From Gentiana macrophylla (Eukaryota > Streptophyta > Magnoliopsida > Gentianales > Gentianaceae), in the NCBI GenBank assembly GCA_026214975.1, contig JAOBSW010000955.1, positions 62,001-126,000 on the forward strand: a stretch of 64,000 nucleotides of DNA, read 5' to 3'. Shown here piece by piece: positions 33,932 through 45,661 of this stretch; positions within the stretch are counted from its first letter, which is position 1; the number at the start of each line of letters is the position of its first letter. The position numbers and the translations under genes were made by a program. Below the pieces are notes generated by a model, which had not been told where the DNA came from, did no database searches, and was given only the letters and a program-made list of their open reading frames with translations.

Positions 33932-36900
33932 ATGGCATCATCCTCCTCAAACACCCAAGCTGGATATGAAAAATCGATTGCCACGGGATCCTTCTTTCAA
34001 GAAGAACACTACTTGAAACTGTGTGGAAATGACGAAGATACTAAACGATTAGCAGCAGGCTGCAAAATCCTAAAACTATCAATCTTTCTCAATCCTCCTA
34101 TAACCGAGGTTTGCTATGAAAGTCTGATTTCCTTCTACAAATCTGCACAATACGTGCCTGGGCTCCCTGCTGAAGAAGGTGACGAGTGGGAAGAAGACAA
34201 GATTGTAGCATCTGTCCACGGAAAAGAAGTGGCGCTTACAGAAAAGGTAATTCACAAACATCTTGAACTTTCAAATAAAGGTCAAGCAAAAGTGACATCT
34301 GCATCACAAAACTTGGATGATTTCTGGGCAACCATTGCCAAAACGGCAAACCCAGGATTTACAAAGGTCAATTGTTTGAGATCTGCTTTAAAGAAACCAT
34401 TCAATGAGTTCAGTGCCCTAATTGGCAAGACCATTGAAGGAAAATTGGGAGCAAATAATGCAATGGCGTAAATCGAAATCGAGAATGAGGCTGATGGGAA
34501 TCATCTACAATAATCTGCAATTCAACTGGGCAAAATACTTCTTTCTAAGACTCAAAGAGCAAATCCAAGGTGAAGTAAAAGCAGCAAACAAGGGGACAAA
34601 AGAAGGAAAGACAAAGAAAGGACAATTCTGGGTGAAAAAGTCATATGGCATTCAGTTACACTACTTGTTGCAATGTCTCAAAGTCCCCACAGTACAACTC
34701 CACAAACTGCATGAATCCAAAGTCATGTTTACTTATGTTAAACAACAATGTATAGGCGTGGGAAGGGAAGAGGAAGAAATCCACACGCAAAGACCACCGG
34801 TCAAAGAAAGAAACAAAGATTCAAGTGAAGTCCGGAAAAAAGACGGACTTTGGACAATTGATTGATGAAGAAGAAGAGGAAGAAGGTTTCGACATTTGAA
34901 GCGAACAACAAGAAGAAGAAGAAATGGGGATGAACAACATCCTAATAAAGAAAACACCTGGAGAGGATGAGGAATCATCTCCGGAAGAAAGTCAGACAAT
35001 TGTGCGCAAACGATATAGATGATCGAATTGCGAGAATATCTTGAGTGGAAGGAAGGCGATTCCAAACAACGACTTCAAGACTCGGATCGCATGGTATTTG
35101 AAGAAGCATGGCTATTTGACTTCGGGAATCACAACTCTGGTAGGTGTACTTGACGAATCACCTCTATGGGAAATGGTTGATGCTGACCAAGGCAAACCGC
35201 CTGCAGATCTTTGGGAGACAAAGTAACGACTCAGAAGATGATGAAGATGATCATGATCAGGATGATGGTGATGATCATGATGACAATGATGATAATGATC
35301 ATGATCAGGATGATGATGATGATCTTGGTCAAGATAAAGAAGAGGACTCCCCTGCACCAGATGCAATTGATGACACTACTCTTCTCCGTACATTTTTGAA
35401 ACCACAAGCCTCCGGCAAGTCTACAACTCCAAAGAAAGACATCCACTCAACCGATGTCATCAATGTTTCTCGCTAACAAAGACAAACATTGTGGATCTTG
35501 GTTCAGCTGCATCGCCACTCAGGTCAAGACATCCCCGGCATAGAGATAGGGGAGCAAGGCTCAAGCCACACCAAAGATACACATCTACCCAAATACTTGA
35601 AGATCTAGATGTAAATGCAGATGTCACTCAACATCAAGACAAGGGACAGCAAACAGATCCAGAACCAGCTGAAACAAGGCACAAACTCTCTCAGCTGAAC
35701 ACTGGCATTACAAATGAAACTTTTGAGAAAGCGGCAGACTTGCTGGCTGAAGAATTGGAACAACAAGCAATGTATCTCAGATCGATGACTTCAGCTTTTA
35801 ATGACAAAAGCTCCTCCATTGAACACAATTTTCAGGCCATTGCAGAATACATTGATGCATAGAATATTGTTGTTCAACAACAAGGAGATCTGATGAAGCA
35901 ACTCAACATCAATATCACTAACAGTCTTGCAGGCCTCAGGCAACACATTTCCCAAGAAAACGAATCACTGGCAGTAGCTTTTGGGACTAGACTTCGGAGT
36001 GTCAATGAAAAATTGAATGATCACAACAAAAGATTCACATCCATTGAATCAAAACTTGACTCTCTCGATTGAACGGCAGAGGCCACCAATAGCATCCTAC
36101 TCCAAGCAAAGGGATGATTTCGCCAAAAAGTGGGGAAAACCAGATAAGCTGAAGGATCAACAATCAGACCCCAAATTTCATCAAGAACAAGCGAGGGCAA
36201 GAGACAGAGAAATAAGAATAAAAATGAAAGGAAGAAGAACAAAGAAAGAAGGATCAGAGAAGAAAGGGAAAAGGCCCTAAAGGAACCCTACATTGGACTT
36301 CCTCACCCTATGCAAAGAAGAGATGATGATAGAGACAGGTCCGGCAGACAGCAAAGGCCTGGCTCCAGTCAGCAAAGAGGATCAGCCAGTCAACACAGAC
36401 TCAGCACCAGAGGAAAAACCAGCAGAGGTAGCAGCAGCTCCAGATATACTGAGGAGCACATGACTTACACTGGTCACCAAAGCAAAGCAGAATATGATAC
36501 AGATGTACTGGACCATGTAAGAGAATTTTTTAGAGTACAGGAAGGACTTTATCATCACTCCTCACAAGATGAAGCCTGGGCTGATTGGCTAAGATATCAG
36601 GATGAAAGGATGAGAACTGATATGGCCAAACTCTACAATGAAGTCAAAAGAGAATTTGCACTTCTCAAACAATCCAACAACAAACCAAGCTCAGCCATAC
36701 CACTATCTGCAAAAGGACCAGAAGACTTGCCAACTGATCAACAAGAAGAATTCAAATACATGGCAAAATTCTTTGATCTTATGGGGAGAATGGAAAAACA
36801 GGAGCAGTGGAGTCTCTACAAAAGCCTCAAGTTTGCAGATTCACATATTGCTGAGGCTAGGGAAAGACTTGAAAAATATTTTGGAGAACCTAAGGCAAAT

Positions 36901-37005
36901 GTGACCATGCCTGATTTCAACAGACTCTTTGCCAAAAGAGTTTTCCAAGGTGTATCTGAATACACGACTTTGGCTTCTTGGAAGTGGAAGTTTCAAATTG
37001 ACTGA
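33932..37005 (+). pseudogene. SIRE extra (envelope-like position) ORF, frameshifted
   Basis: SIRE elements carry a long frame between RNase H and the 3' LTR, often called envelope-like by position; its role is not settled. The ATG at 33932 (MASSSSNTQAG) opens about 180 codons containing AAGCKILKLSIFLNPPITEV and VHGKEVALTEKVIHKHLEL. This pattern is seen in the plant-transposon domain of such frames. It continues in other frames with IMRLMGIIYNNLQFNWAKYF (34480-34550). Then come an Asp/His-rich low-complexity tract (35226-35340), helical segments (35490-36060), an Arg/Lys-rich part (36100-36430) and a helical C-terminus to 37005. I see no clear signal peptide or transmembrane segment. Confidence 0.72.
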
Positions 37006-37205
37006 AAGACATGGAAGAGGTACAGACTACAAAATTCAAGAGGTACAAGGCTGAATTGAGCAAAATGTAGTTTGTAACACTTGAATAAAGTCTTAGAACT
37101 TATTACCCTATGATGGATGAATAAAATTGCTGAATTTTTAATCTGTTGTGTATTATGAAACTTTTGATCACTTATGTTCAGGCTTATGAGGGTTTTGGCA
37201 TCATC

Positions 37206-37219
37206 AAAAAGGGGCAAAT
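37206..37219 (+). promoter_or_regulatory. polypurine tract of SIRE element
   Basis: AAAAAGGGGCAAAT lies directly before the 3' LTR start TGTTAGG and would prime plus-strand DNA synthesis. TTTTGATGATGG phrases nearby belong to the LTR. Confidence 0.8.
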
Positions 37220-38630
37220 TGTTAGGAACATTTTGATATGTTTTGATGATGGCCATACTAGCTGTTATAGCAAGCCTGAAATAAGTTAGAATTCTCTGTA
37301 TAAGTCTTTACTTAGGGTCTGACAAGTTGTATAAGTTAAGTCAGACAAGTATTGTACTAGTTTGTAGGACGGCAAAGCAAAAATAGATATTCAGCAAAGT
37401 AAAGCCAGCCAAGCACCAGCAGAGAAGATATGAAGACATTATGGTCTGACTTATAACCTAGGAAGTCTGTGATGACCTTGGATAAGTCTAAGTTATATTC
37501 TAAGTGATGAAACTCAATATTCAAATATGGTGTACACTGGTCTCACCCAAATCAAGGATCAGTGTAGTACAAAGACTCTTCAAAAACTAGAACAAAGAAG
37601 AAAACGTTGATCAATTTGAGTACACCGACTTTCGCAAAGAGAAAACAAAACAGTTGAAGAAAGAACTAACGGCTAAGTCGGAAGGCTCACTCGACCGTTC
37701 TACAAACGGTGAAGAGACACTTACAAGATCGATTTAATATCGTTGAAGATTCAAGCATATCATGCATTAAATGCACAATCATTAAAGGATCAATCAAGGA
37801 CGGATTTTTCGCTATACGTTTGAAGAAAGAATCCGATCACCGAAATCAAGGAGAATACAATTAAGGGGAATCAAGAATGAAATCAAGGATTATTCCTCAT
37901 TAATATAGCCAACGGACGGAATTTCAAAACCAAGGTTATTCAAGGCTATAAATAGAAGGCATTGACAGTAAAAAGAAAATAACGATTCAAAAGAAAGAAA
38001 GCGAAACTCACAATTTGAAAAGCCATCTCTCCGAACTTACAAAGATATATCAAAGTGATCAACTCAAGTATCGTAACTACAAAGTCATACTCGTAATCGA
38101 GATTGATCAAGCAAGTGTGTGAATCACATTCACATCAAACTGAAGCAACTGAATCAGAGGCAATCTGAGAAGGAGTTGAATCTGTGATAGCTGTTGAAGG
38201 ATTTTGATCTCAAGGAGCAGCAAAAGGAAGATCGAATCATCAAGTCGCATTGCAGTCAAGGAGTGATAGTCTTGTAGATTGTGAAGCTTGGGAAGCCAAG
38301 GACAATCATACTATTGTATCTGTGAAAACAATAGTGAATTCCTCCAATCATCACATGAGAAGAGTGGATTAAGGGATTACACCACCCTGAACCACTATAA
38401 GCCTTGTGTCAATTTAATTTCTGCAATTTACATTACAACATTTATTTATTTAGCCTACATCATAACTTATATCTGTGATCGTCTACATCGATTTGAAAAC
38501 AACGTAGTAAGAAGGGACTTATCCGCACGCCCAAAAGCTTTTAAATAAGAGAAAAGTTTTTGAAACTCCACTATAGTCATTCACCCCCCCCCCCCTCTGA
38601 CTATAGTTTCACCCTTCTCTGGGACCAACA
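37220..38630 (+). repeat. 3' LTR of SIRE element (1411 bp)
   Basis: A close copy of 26513-27930 with a TATAAATA box at 37947-37954 and a C-run at 38584-38595. It ends GGGACCAACA, followed by the duplication GAATG. Confidence 0.93.
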
Positions 38631-38657
38631 GAATGTTTTTGAGACACAAGACAAACC

Positions 38658-40015
38658 TTTTTTTTGGGGTAAACTTAGATTTATTAATGGATATCAGCCA
38701 CAACGGCTGAGCAAACATGTGCCGGTGGATTCGATGCATATCACTTACAACCAGTCACAGTTAAGCCTTCCTTAGCTAAAAGATGAGCCGAGGCATTCCC
38801 CTCCCGTCTTACGCAGTAGAAAGAAATAGAATCTAAACAAGAAGATACATAATGACAATCCTCGATAATTTGTCCAAGAGGTGAGCGATCCCTTGCGGTG
38901 AATGACATCTTGAGAATCACCTTCGAAAATAACGTGAAAAAACCCAACGAGATAGAAAAACACATGGCATGGTAAATTGCAAAGGCCTCCCCCACAACCA
39001 CTTCAAATGTTGCTTCCAATTTCATTGAGAAGGATTGAAGAGTAGCACCACTGTGATCAAGGACAAGCCCACCGATTTCCATACACCCATCTTTCTAGGC
39101 GGCATCGACATTGAACTTAACATGTGACGCACATGGTGGTTTCCATGGATTTGAGGAATCGGCTTTATTTTTTTTACAATCATCTTCTTTATTGACTGCT
39201 GGGATATGGACTTTTGTTTCTGCTTCAGCCTGATAGAGGGAGATAGTGATAGAAACTGCTTTATTATCAAATAACCATGCACATCGTGCCTTCCATATTC
39301 CGCCACAAAATGTTGGTGACATGAGCCATAGTAAATTCGTCCCCCGAGGTGAAGAGTAAATGAAAAAATCCGACATAGAAGTGCCGAGGCAGCAACAGAC
39401 TCCATGGTTTTCCAAGAGGGATTCTTTCCACAAATCTTTTGGAATGTGACAATCAAAAGGCGTTGATATACCGTCTCATCCGCTTTCTCACACAGACACC
39501 ACATATACCATACCTACTACTTGAAAAAATAAATTCTTTCTTTGTAGGAAGTGCATTTCAGTAGAATTTTCCACACAAAGAACTTCACTCTTGGCCTAAA
39601 CTTAACCTTCCATAAGATCTTCCAGGTACGGTCCGAACCCGACGAGCATGATCCTGACAAACTGCCATATTCTTCAGCCTTCTTTTTCTTGGCAATTTTA
39701 TATCCAAATTTGATAGAATATATACCATTAGAATTAAAATGCCATAATAGTTTATCTCTCCAAGGCTACAATGAGAGAGGTATATCGAGGATCTTTGAAG
39801 CAATGAGAGGGTGAAAGAGACCACGTACCGGATTTGAATTCCACTGGAGAGTGTTTGGATCAATAAGTAATGAGACTTTAAAATCTTCGGGCAGAGAAGG
39901 GTCATAAAGCTTCACTTTAAAGACAAACCTAAAAAGAATTTTATTTTCAAGTAATCTTGAGGCTTTGAATTTAAACGCATCCAAGCAATTGGTATTCGAT
40001 TGAAAGATAGAAAGC
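38658..40015 (-). pseudogene. LINE 3' fragment (zf-RVT and RNase H-like domain)
   Basis: On the minus strand, pieces in several frames read LLIDPNTLQWNSNPVRGLF, then IASKILDIPLSLQPWRDKL, then IWKARCAWLFDNKAVSI, typical of the stretch after reverse transcriptase in plant LINEs. An RNase H-like domain follows with FNVDAA near 39110, GEAFAIYHAM and EGNASAHLLAKEG. The 3' end is marked by an 8-base T run at 38658-38665 (plus strand), the poly-A remnant. The reverse transcriptase and endonuclease are missing, as is usual for 5'-truncated copies. It sits next to trnH once the SIRE element is removed. Confidence 0.82.
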
Positions 40016-40889
40016 ATAGATTCGGGTCGCCTACTTGGAATCGGCTAGGCACTTTCTTTAGGGATATTGTGTTGTTGGTCGATACAACGAGCGGAATACT
40101 TGTAGCGAGTTATTATAAGACAAATCATTGTCTGTAGAAGTTTATCGATAAAGACCTGTGTGAGTGGATACAGAGAAATACTCTATAGGGCCTATATCTC
40201 TTCGATCACATACGTAATTCTCATAAGCAAGAGTAACGATGCGAGCCTTGGTACGCGATTGAGTGTATAAATTAACTTAGGATCTAAGATCTTTGAACAG
40301 CTCGATAGTGAGCTCGGCCCAACTAGCCATACTAAAACGAGCGGGCAGAGTAGGCATGGACCGTACTTGAAAGAATCTGCTGCTTACTTTGTTCATATTC
40401 TCACCATCCGCTAGTTCGAAAGGAAAGAACAATGATTCCCAAGCACACTACAATATTACTCAAGGCCTCGCTATTCACGGGTTCGCACCCCGCAGGTCGA
40501 GAGAGCATATCGAACTGTTAGATTGCTAATTGCGATGACCCATGTTTTCAACAAGCTCAAAGATATTTTCGATAGATCCCTGACATCAGTAAGGCAGGCT
40601 GGACAAAGCCCACGATTGTGTAAGGAGTGTACCAATGAGAGAATATAGGGTTCATAACTGACGGTCGTATCGTAAATGTGATCATTGGCTGTGGTGTCGG
40701 AGTCCAACTGATGATACCAGCTGTTGTACGACCACGTGTTATGCTAAAGAGTTGTGTCCTTACTCCTATTGTCATTACGGGTACGTAAAAGACCTATGCT
40801 AAGGATTCTACACTCGGGGCAGGTATTATGGGGCAGGGATGCTCGACAGAGGGCAATAAGATCATCATCTGGATTTTGAATGTACCTTG
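40016..40889. other. organelle-type DNA, no gene named
   Basis: Mixed-composition sequence continuing across the element at 40895-47359 into 47365 onward. It is probably mitochondrial spacer, but I recognised no gene. Confidence 0.4.
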
Positions 40890-40894
40890 CTACT

Positions 40895-42616
40895 TGATGA
40901 TGTAGATCAAGTGATAATAAAATACTTGACCACCATAAACCAATACTAGCAAGAGGACTAGGTCCATCGTAGTATAGCTATAGTGAATCAAGGTCGATCC
41001 CACAGGGAACCAATTGTGGGTCATTTATATACAAACAATTAATTATTCATGCCGAGCACACAGAGGTGGTCTACGACCAACAAAAGACAAGAAAGATAAA
41101 GGACTCGACACGACACAACATATAAACAATGTAATTAACCTCCCCAATTATTATGTTATCGTTTGGATCTAGAGATTCTATATAATTAAACTAGACTCAC
41201 AACTATTAACCCGATTCGTATCTCTTTTATATTGGCTACGGAAGTCATCCCCAAAACTAGATCTAGCTCCGGGTAGGCCATCTAGATCACTATGCTACAT
41301 TACGTGACTTCGCTTTTTCGGGCTCCATCTCATATAACTTGCACGCTTCCGAAACTAGGGATGCCGATATTAACCGTATTCCTCACCTAGGCAACATTCC
41401 TGTGATTAGGCGTACTTCCTAAGCGATCGTATCAGTCTCCGTCCCATTAACAATTACCAGCACGGTCTCATGTTAATCTACGATTTACGTATAACTAGGT
41501 GCCGACAATTCCCAAATACAGAACATATCTAGATCTCGATAAAAGTCCCAGAAGATCAATTCATGAGCCGACCTAGGAGCCCTATATTGGTATTTCCTAA
41601 TCATACGCTAATTAAAACAGACGAGCAACGTAGCCGTAGCCATACCTACTAAGATAAGAAATTCTATGTGGACAATCGCACCATAAAGACGTGGCTAGAT
41701 TGACGCGGCAAAAACCTAAATCTTAGTGTTTCCATATACGTAACGGATAAAATAGAGATTCATAAAGCAATTATATAGATCCACTAAAAACACGATTGTC
41801 GATCATACCAAAGTCATCTATAGGTCACCGGATAACAGATCTGGGCGTGTGGATGCTTATAGACAAGGAATCCCCACTGCCTCATATCGTATCCTTAGAT
41901 CTACATCGTTCGGAGAAGAACGAACAACCTCAAACAATAAACAATAATTGGGGGGACTTAATTACAAAGAACAAGGAACAAATAAATACAAGAACTTACA
42001 TTATAGCAGATCTTGTATAAAAACTACTCTGAGAAAAACTGAGGATTTTATTATAGACTGAGAGAAGTGTCTAAGGTGTAAAAGTTGTGTTCTTGCTAAT
42101 GAAATAGCACAAGTATATATAGGGATAAAATAGAGTTAGGATAAGCATTAACCGATCTAAAATAGTTTTCCTAAATCCAAATGAAGTCTAAAACGCGTTA
42201 GGATAATTCCAAGTCGATCCGGAAGCTCTAGGGCAAAATGCGCCCCCCCTTATGCGCCCCCTTCTTTGGCGCCAACTCTTCCTTACTCCTCTTTTCGTGC
42301 TTATCCGATCTTTATCTCCAATGCACTCCGGATTTTCTTTGATTTATCTTGAGATTTAATTCATCCATTTGTAATTATCCTCCAATTTATCTCAATCTAC
42401 AAAATCAAAATTTATCCCAAAATAAATCATATTTAAATAAAAATGGATAAATACCAAATTATATAATAAAAACGGATAAATACCAAATTATAAATTATAA
42501 ATCACATAACATTAAATAATCAATATAAACATGTGATTTGATATAAAATATATATTATTAATCACGATTTAAGGTCAACGTTGATGACTTTTACGGTTAT
42601 AATTTGACCGTCATCA
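40895..42616 (-). repeat. 3' LTR of the LARD (1722 bp)
   Basis: A TATATATA box lies at 42114-42121 (either strand reads alike). It carries about 30 bases near 41207-41235 that are missing from the other LTR. The frame at 41796-42020 is repeated in the other LTR and is not supported as a gene. Confidence 0.9.
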
Positions 42617-45600
42617 ACTACCCCCCACTTAGACTTTGATCGTCCCGAACAAAGCATCAATAAGTCATTCCCCAAGACAACATTTTCCATGGTCAAGTCA
42701 TACTTACATAAGAAACTCGAGTCAACTCATACCATTCGTGCTCACAAGGTATTTATTACTCACCACTCGTTATGAATCAAAGTGATGTGTCCATGTGCAT
42801 TTAGTTTTATATGCTCGTGGCAAGATTACAGTTTATGCTAACTTCACAATCTCAACCTACCAACATCAGTATTCCCACTTCTTAAGCCTCGCAATGGGTA
42901 AAGACATGGTGCAATAAGCAAGAGTGTTATCTAAGAGGTTTTTGGACTTGTAGACCGAGAAAAATACTCGAAGCCTCTTAAAAGCTGAATTTTTTCTCAT
43001 ATTTTCAAATTTTCAAGCATTAACACATCTCAAGAAAGAAACTTGCTTTAAAAGTAAATTATGCATTGCAAGAATCCCCTTTCACGGATTGGTCAACAGC
43101 ATTGAATATTACCACAAGCGGGGGGGGCTACTTTGGTAATGTTACTACAAGCCCAGTGTTTAAAGCATTGTCAAAACACAGATAATTCTCAAGCTTATTA
43201 CTCCGCTTTAATGTCTAGAAGATAGGATTACATCAGCAGATAAATATTGACACTAAGTCTACATAACCAATCATCTACGCAATGTACACATAATTTCTTC
43301 AGTTATTACAATTTGCGCGGTAAAACTCGATTCAAAGATTGTGTAATCGAATAATAAATAACTATTTGCAACAATCGGCATGGATATACTTAAATTTTCA
43401 TTCACATAAGTATAAAATGATCGCGTACTCATGCAACTTGGTTCCTTTCCTATCAATTCTTATCTAGGAACTCACAATTCTAAGGGTACGAGATAAATAA
43501 TATGACATTTATTCAATTTATTCAATTTTTTCACCGTTTCATTCAATTTTCAATTATAGTACATCATAGCTAAGTCTCCTACCCCCCCACTTAAACATGT
43601 CATTGTCCCCAATGACAAAGAAAAAATGAGAACGTAAGAAAAAGACTTAGCTCGGGAAACGGCTCTCAAGTAAGAAGCAGAATATCGGAGTAGTCCAAGC
43701 ACGTCGAGGAACTTCTAGGAATATAAGCAAACCAGAGATCGAACACGATGTTCTATCGCTGAAAAATAATTCTTCAACAAAGCTCGAAACTCGTGACAGC
43801 GTTAGCTCATAAAAAATAATCAAAAAAAGGGACAGTAAAAGGAATACATTAAACCTTAAACATTTTTAAGTCCATAAAACGATTACATTTTTGAAACATT
43901 GAAATTATTAAACCCGACTTGTTTTTAGTACAACATTATTATTTAGAAAACTGACAACAGACTCGATACAAAGGAAAATATACTAAATAGAAAGAAAAAT
44001 AAACAATCAACAAAAGATTATAGTCTTCATCGATAACCTCCACCCCTTAAATATTCTTAAAACCGGGTGGAGAACACAAAGATCAAAAAGCATTACCCCA
44101 TGTGGGAAAACACGAGGTTGACTGGATCAACCATGCATTCAACCCAGTGTTAAGAGAAACTTGGTAATGTATAAGTGATTGGATGTGACCTATCGGCTAA
44201 AGATAAAATCAGATACGGAGCACAGACTCTTCACGCTTGGATTGGATATCAACAACTTAGGGAGATGTAGCTTCTCCTCGAAATTACTAATAACCCAATG
44301 ATTGTTCGGACCAATCATTCTCTGTTACATTTTCAGTAATTCTCAAGCTCTCTTAATGCTTTAATCTTAAGATTGATTGCTAAATTTCCTTTTCTTTAGC
44401 AATTTCTCGACTCTCCTAAGAAACTCTATTTCACGTGGCCTATATTGAGTAAAAAAGTTTTGCACATCCTTAGCCTAATGCCCATCGGAACACGGCAAAA
44501 TAAAAAACCTCAACATATGTCACGTTACTCTTATTTGACTCAAAGAAAACAAAACCTAAAAAACTAAAAACAAATCTTAAGGGTTTTAAAGAAGTAGTTT
44601 TGAGTTTAAAGTCCTCAGCCCGACTTTCCACAAATTATCCTTATCAGTTATCATTCTTGGATCTCCAGATGTTGACCCCTTGAGCACTATATGAGGTGGG
44701 CTCATCGCTTTTGCTGATTAATACCCTTCCCTCGGTTGTGAAACCTAGGGATCGACATTTATCCATACCATTTATACAAAGCTCTTACCTCGGCTCTCGT
44801 TTTAGGAATTAGTGAATTCTACGCAGATTTAGTCCTAGGGAACCATTTTAATCATATCCTCTAGAATGCTGCTTCATTATGCTCTCTCAAAACTCAACGT
44901 CTTCTTTAGATTGCAAATTCTTAAAACTACACAACTTGTTGCTCCCATGGCCAGTAGAAGCAATCTCATGCATAGGACAATGAGATTTTGACAGAACTAC
45001 GAGGAACTCTTTATTCACTGCTTCGTTCAACTACTACATGTTTCCCTACACCCTCTACATGAGATAGATTTGGGGCAGAACTTTCGGCACTGATAAAATT
45101 AATCTTACAAACCAACTCCGGGCTAAGATTCATACTCAGGTTCATGTAAAGACTAACTTATGTTCAAAAAACCAAAAGGTTGTAAAACATAAGCAAAAAA
45201 GGTAGTACATTGCCTTCAACATTGTACCACGAATAATTCGAACCTTTTTAATATTTATTTTCTCGGAGCTCCACATGTTGCTGGGTTATTTTCTCAGCAC
45301 CCGTGAAAAATTACTGACTAAAACTATTGCTTCCCTGGTTTCTGCAAATAGAAGAAAAACAAAACGGACCGTAGACTGATTTAAACATGGTTTCCCATGC
45401 CACTATCAGACCTACGGATTAAACATACGGAGAAAAACAGACACGCGAAGTCCCAGAAATGTAACCAGGCTCATTTGGCGGTGAGAGCGCCTACCGGGAG
45501 CGAAGCCAGCTTTTCCAGATTCTGGAATTTTTACACAGAGCAGATAACCAGAGGGACTAAAAAATGTATAAACAGACTTTAAAACAGAAAACTCGACATG

Positions 45601-45638
45601 AACAAAAAATTATTTATATATAAAATTGACCGTTGGTT
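42617..45638 (-). other. LARD interior, non-coding
   Basis: AT-rich, with stops in all frames. A polypurine tract (minus strand AAGTGGGGGGTAGT) lies at 42617-42632 next to the 3' LTR. A close relative, CCCCCCCACTTAAAC on the plus strand, recurs at 43582-43596, where it could be a second (central) tract. A GGGGGGG run is at 43121-43128. Nothing else is recognisable. Confidence 0.6.
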
Positions 45639-45655
45639 CCCCGGCAACGGCGCCA
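45639..45655 (-). promoter_or_regulatory. primer binding site, tRNA-Asp
   Basis: The plus strand CCCCGGCAACGGCGCCA is the 3' end of plant tRNA-Asp including CCA-side bases, so the minus strand TGGCGCCGTTGCCGGGG is its complement. It lies 6 bases from the LTR edge. Confidence 0.92.
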
Positions 45656-45661
45656 AAAACT

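Larger units (their letters stand above)
26513..38630 (+). mobile_element. complete but defective SIRE-type Ty1/copia element (12.1 kb)
   Basis: LTRs at 26513-27930 (1418 bp) and 37220-38630 (1411 bp) both read TGTTAGGAAC...GGGACCAACA. The target duplication GAATG flanks it (26508-26512, 38631-38635). Order: LTR, initiator-Met primer site, gag, protease, integrase, reverse transcriptase, RNase H, an extra 3-kb frame, polypurine tract, LTR. The extra frame after RNase H and the large size are hallmarks of SIRE/Maximus. About 11 differences in the first ~200 LTR bases suggest moderate age. Many frameshifts block expression. It sits in organelle-type DNA, so it arrived after that DNA. Confidence 0.93.

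Noticed and set aside
33567..34016. 149-codon frame before the SIRE extra gene
   Set aside because: It overlaps the true start at 33932 in another frame and has no motif.
35112..35446. His- or Ile-rich frames opposite and alongside the acidic tract
   Set aside because: Shadows of GAT/CAT low-complexity DNA in the SIRE extra frame.
41796..42020. 74-codon frame repeated at 46533-46757
   Set aside because: It lies in both LTRs of the same young element, so its conservation only reflects LTR identity.
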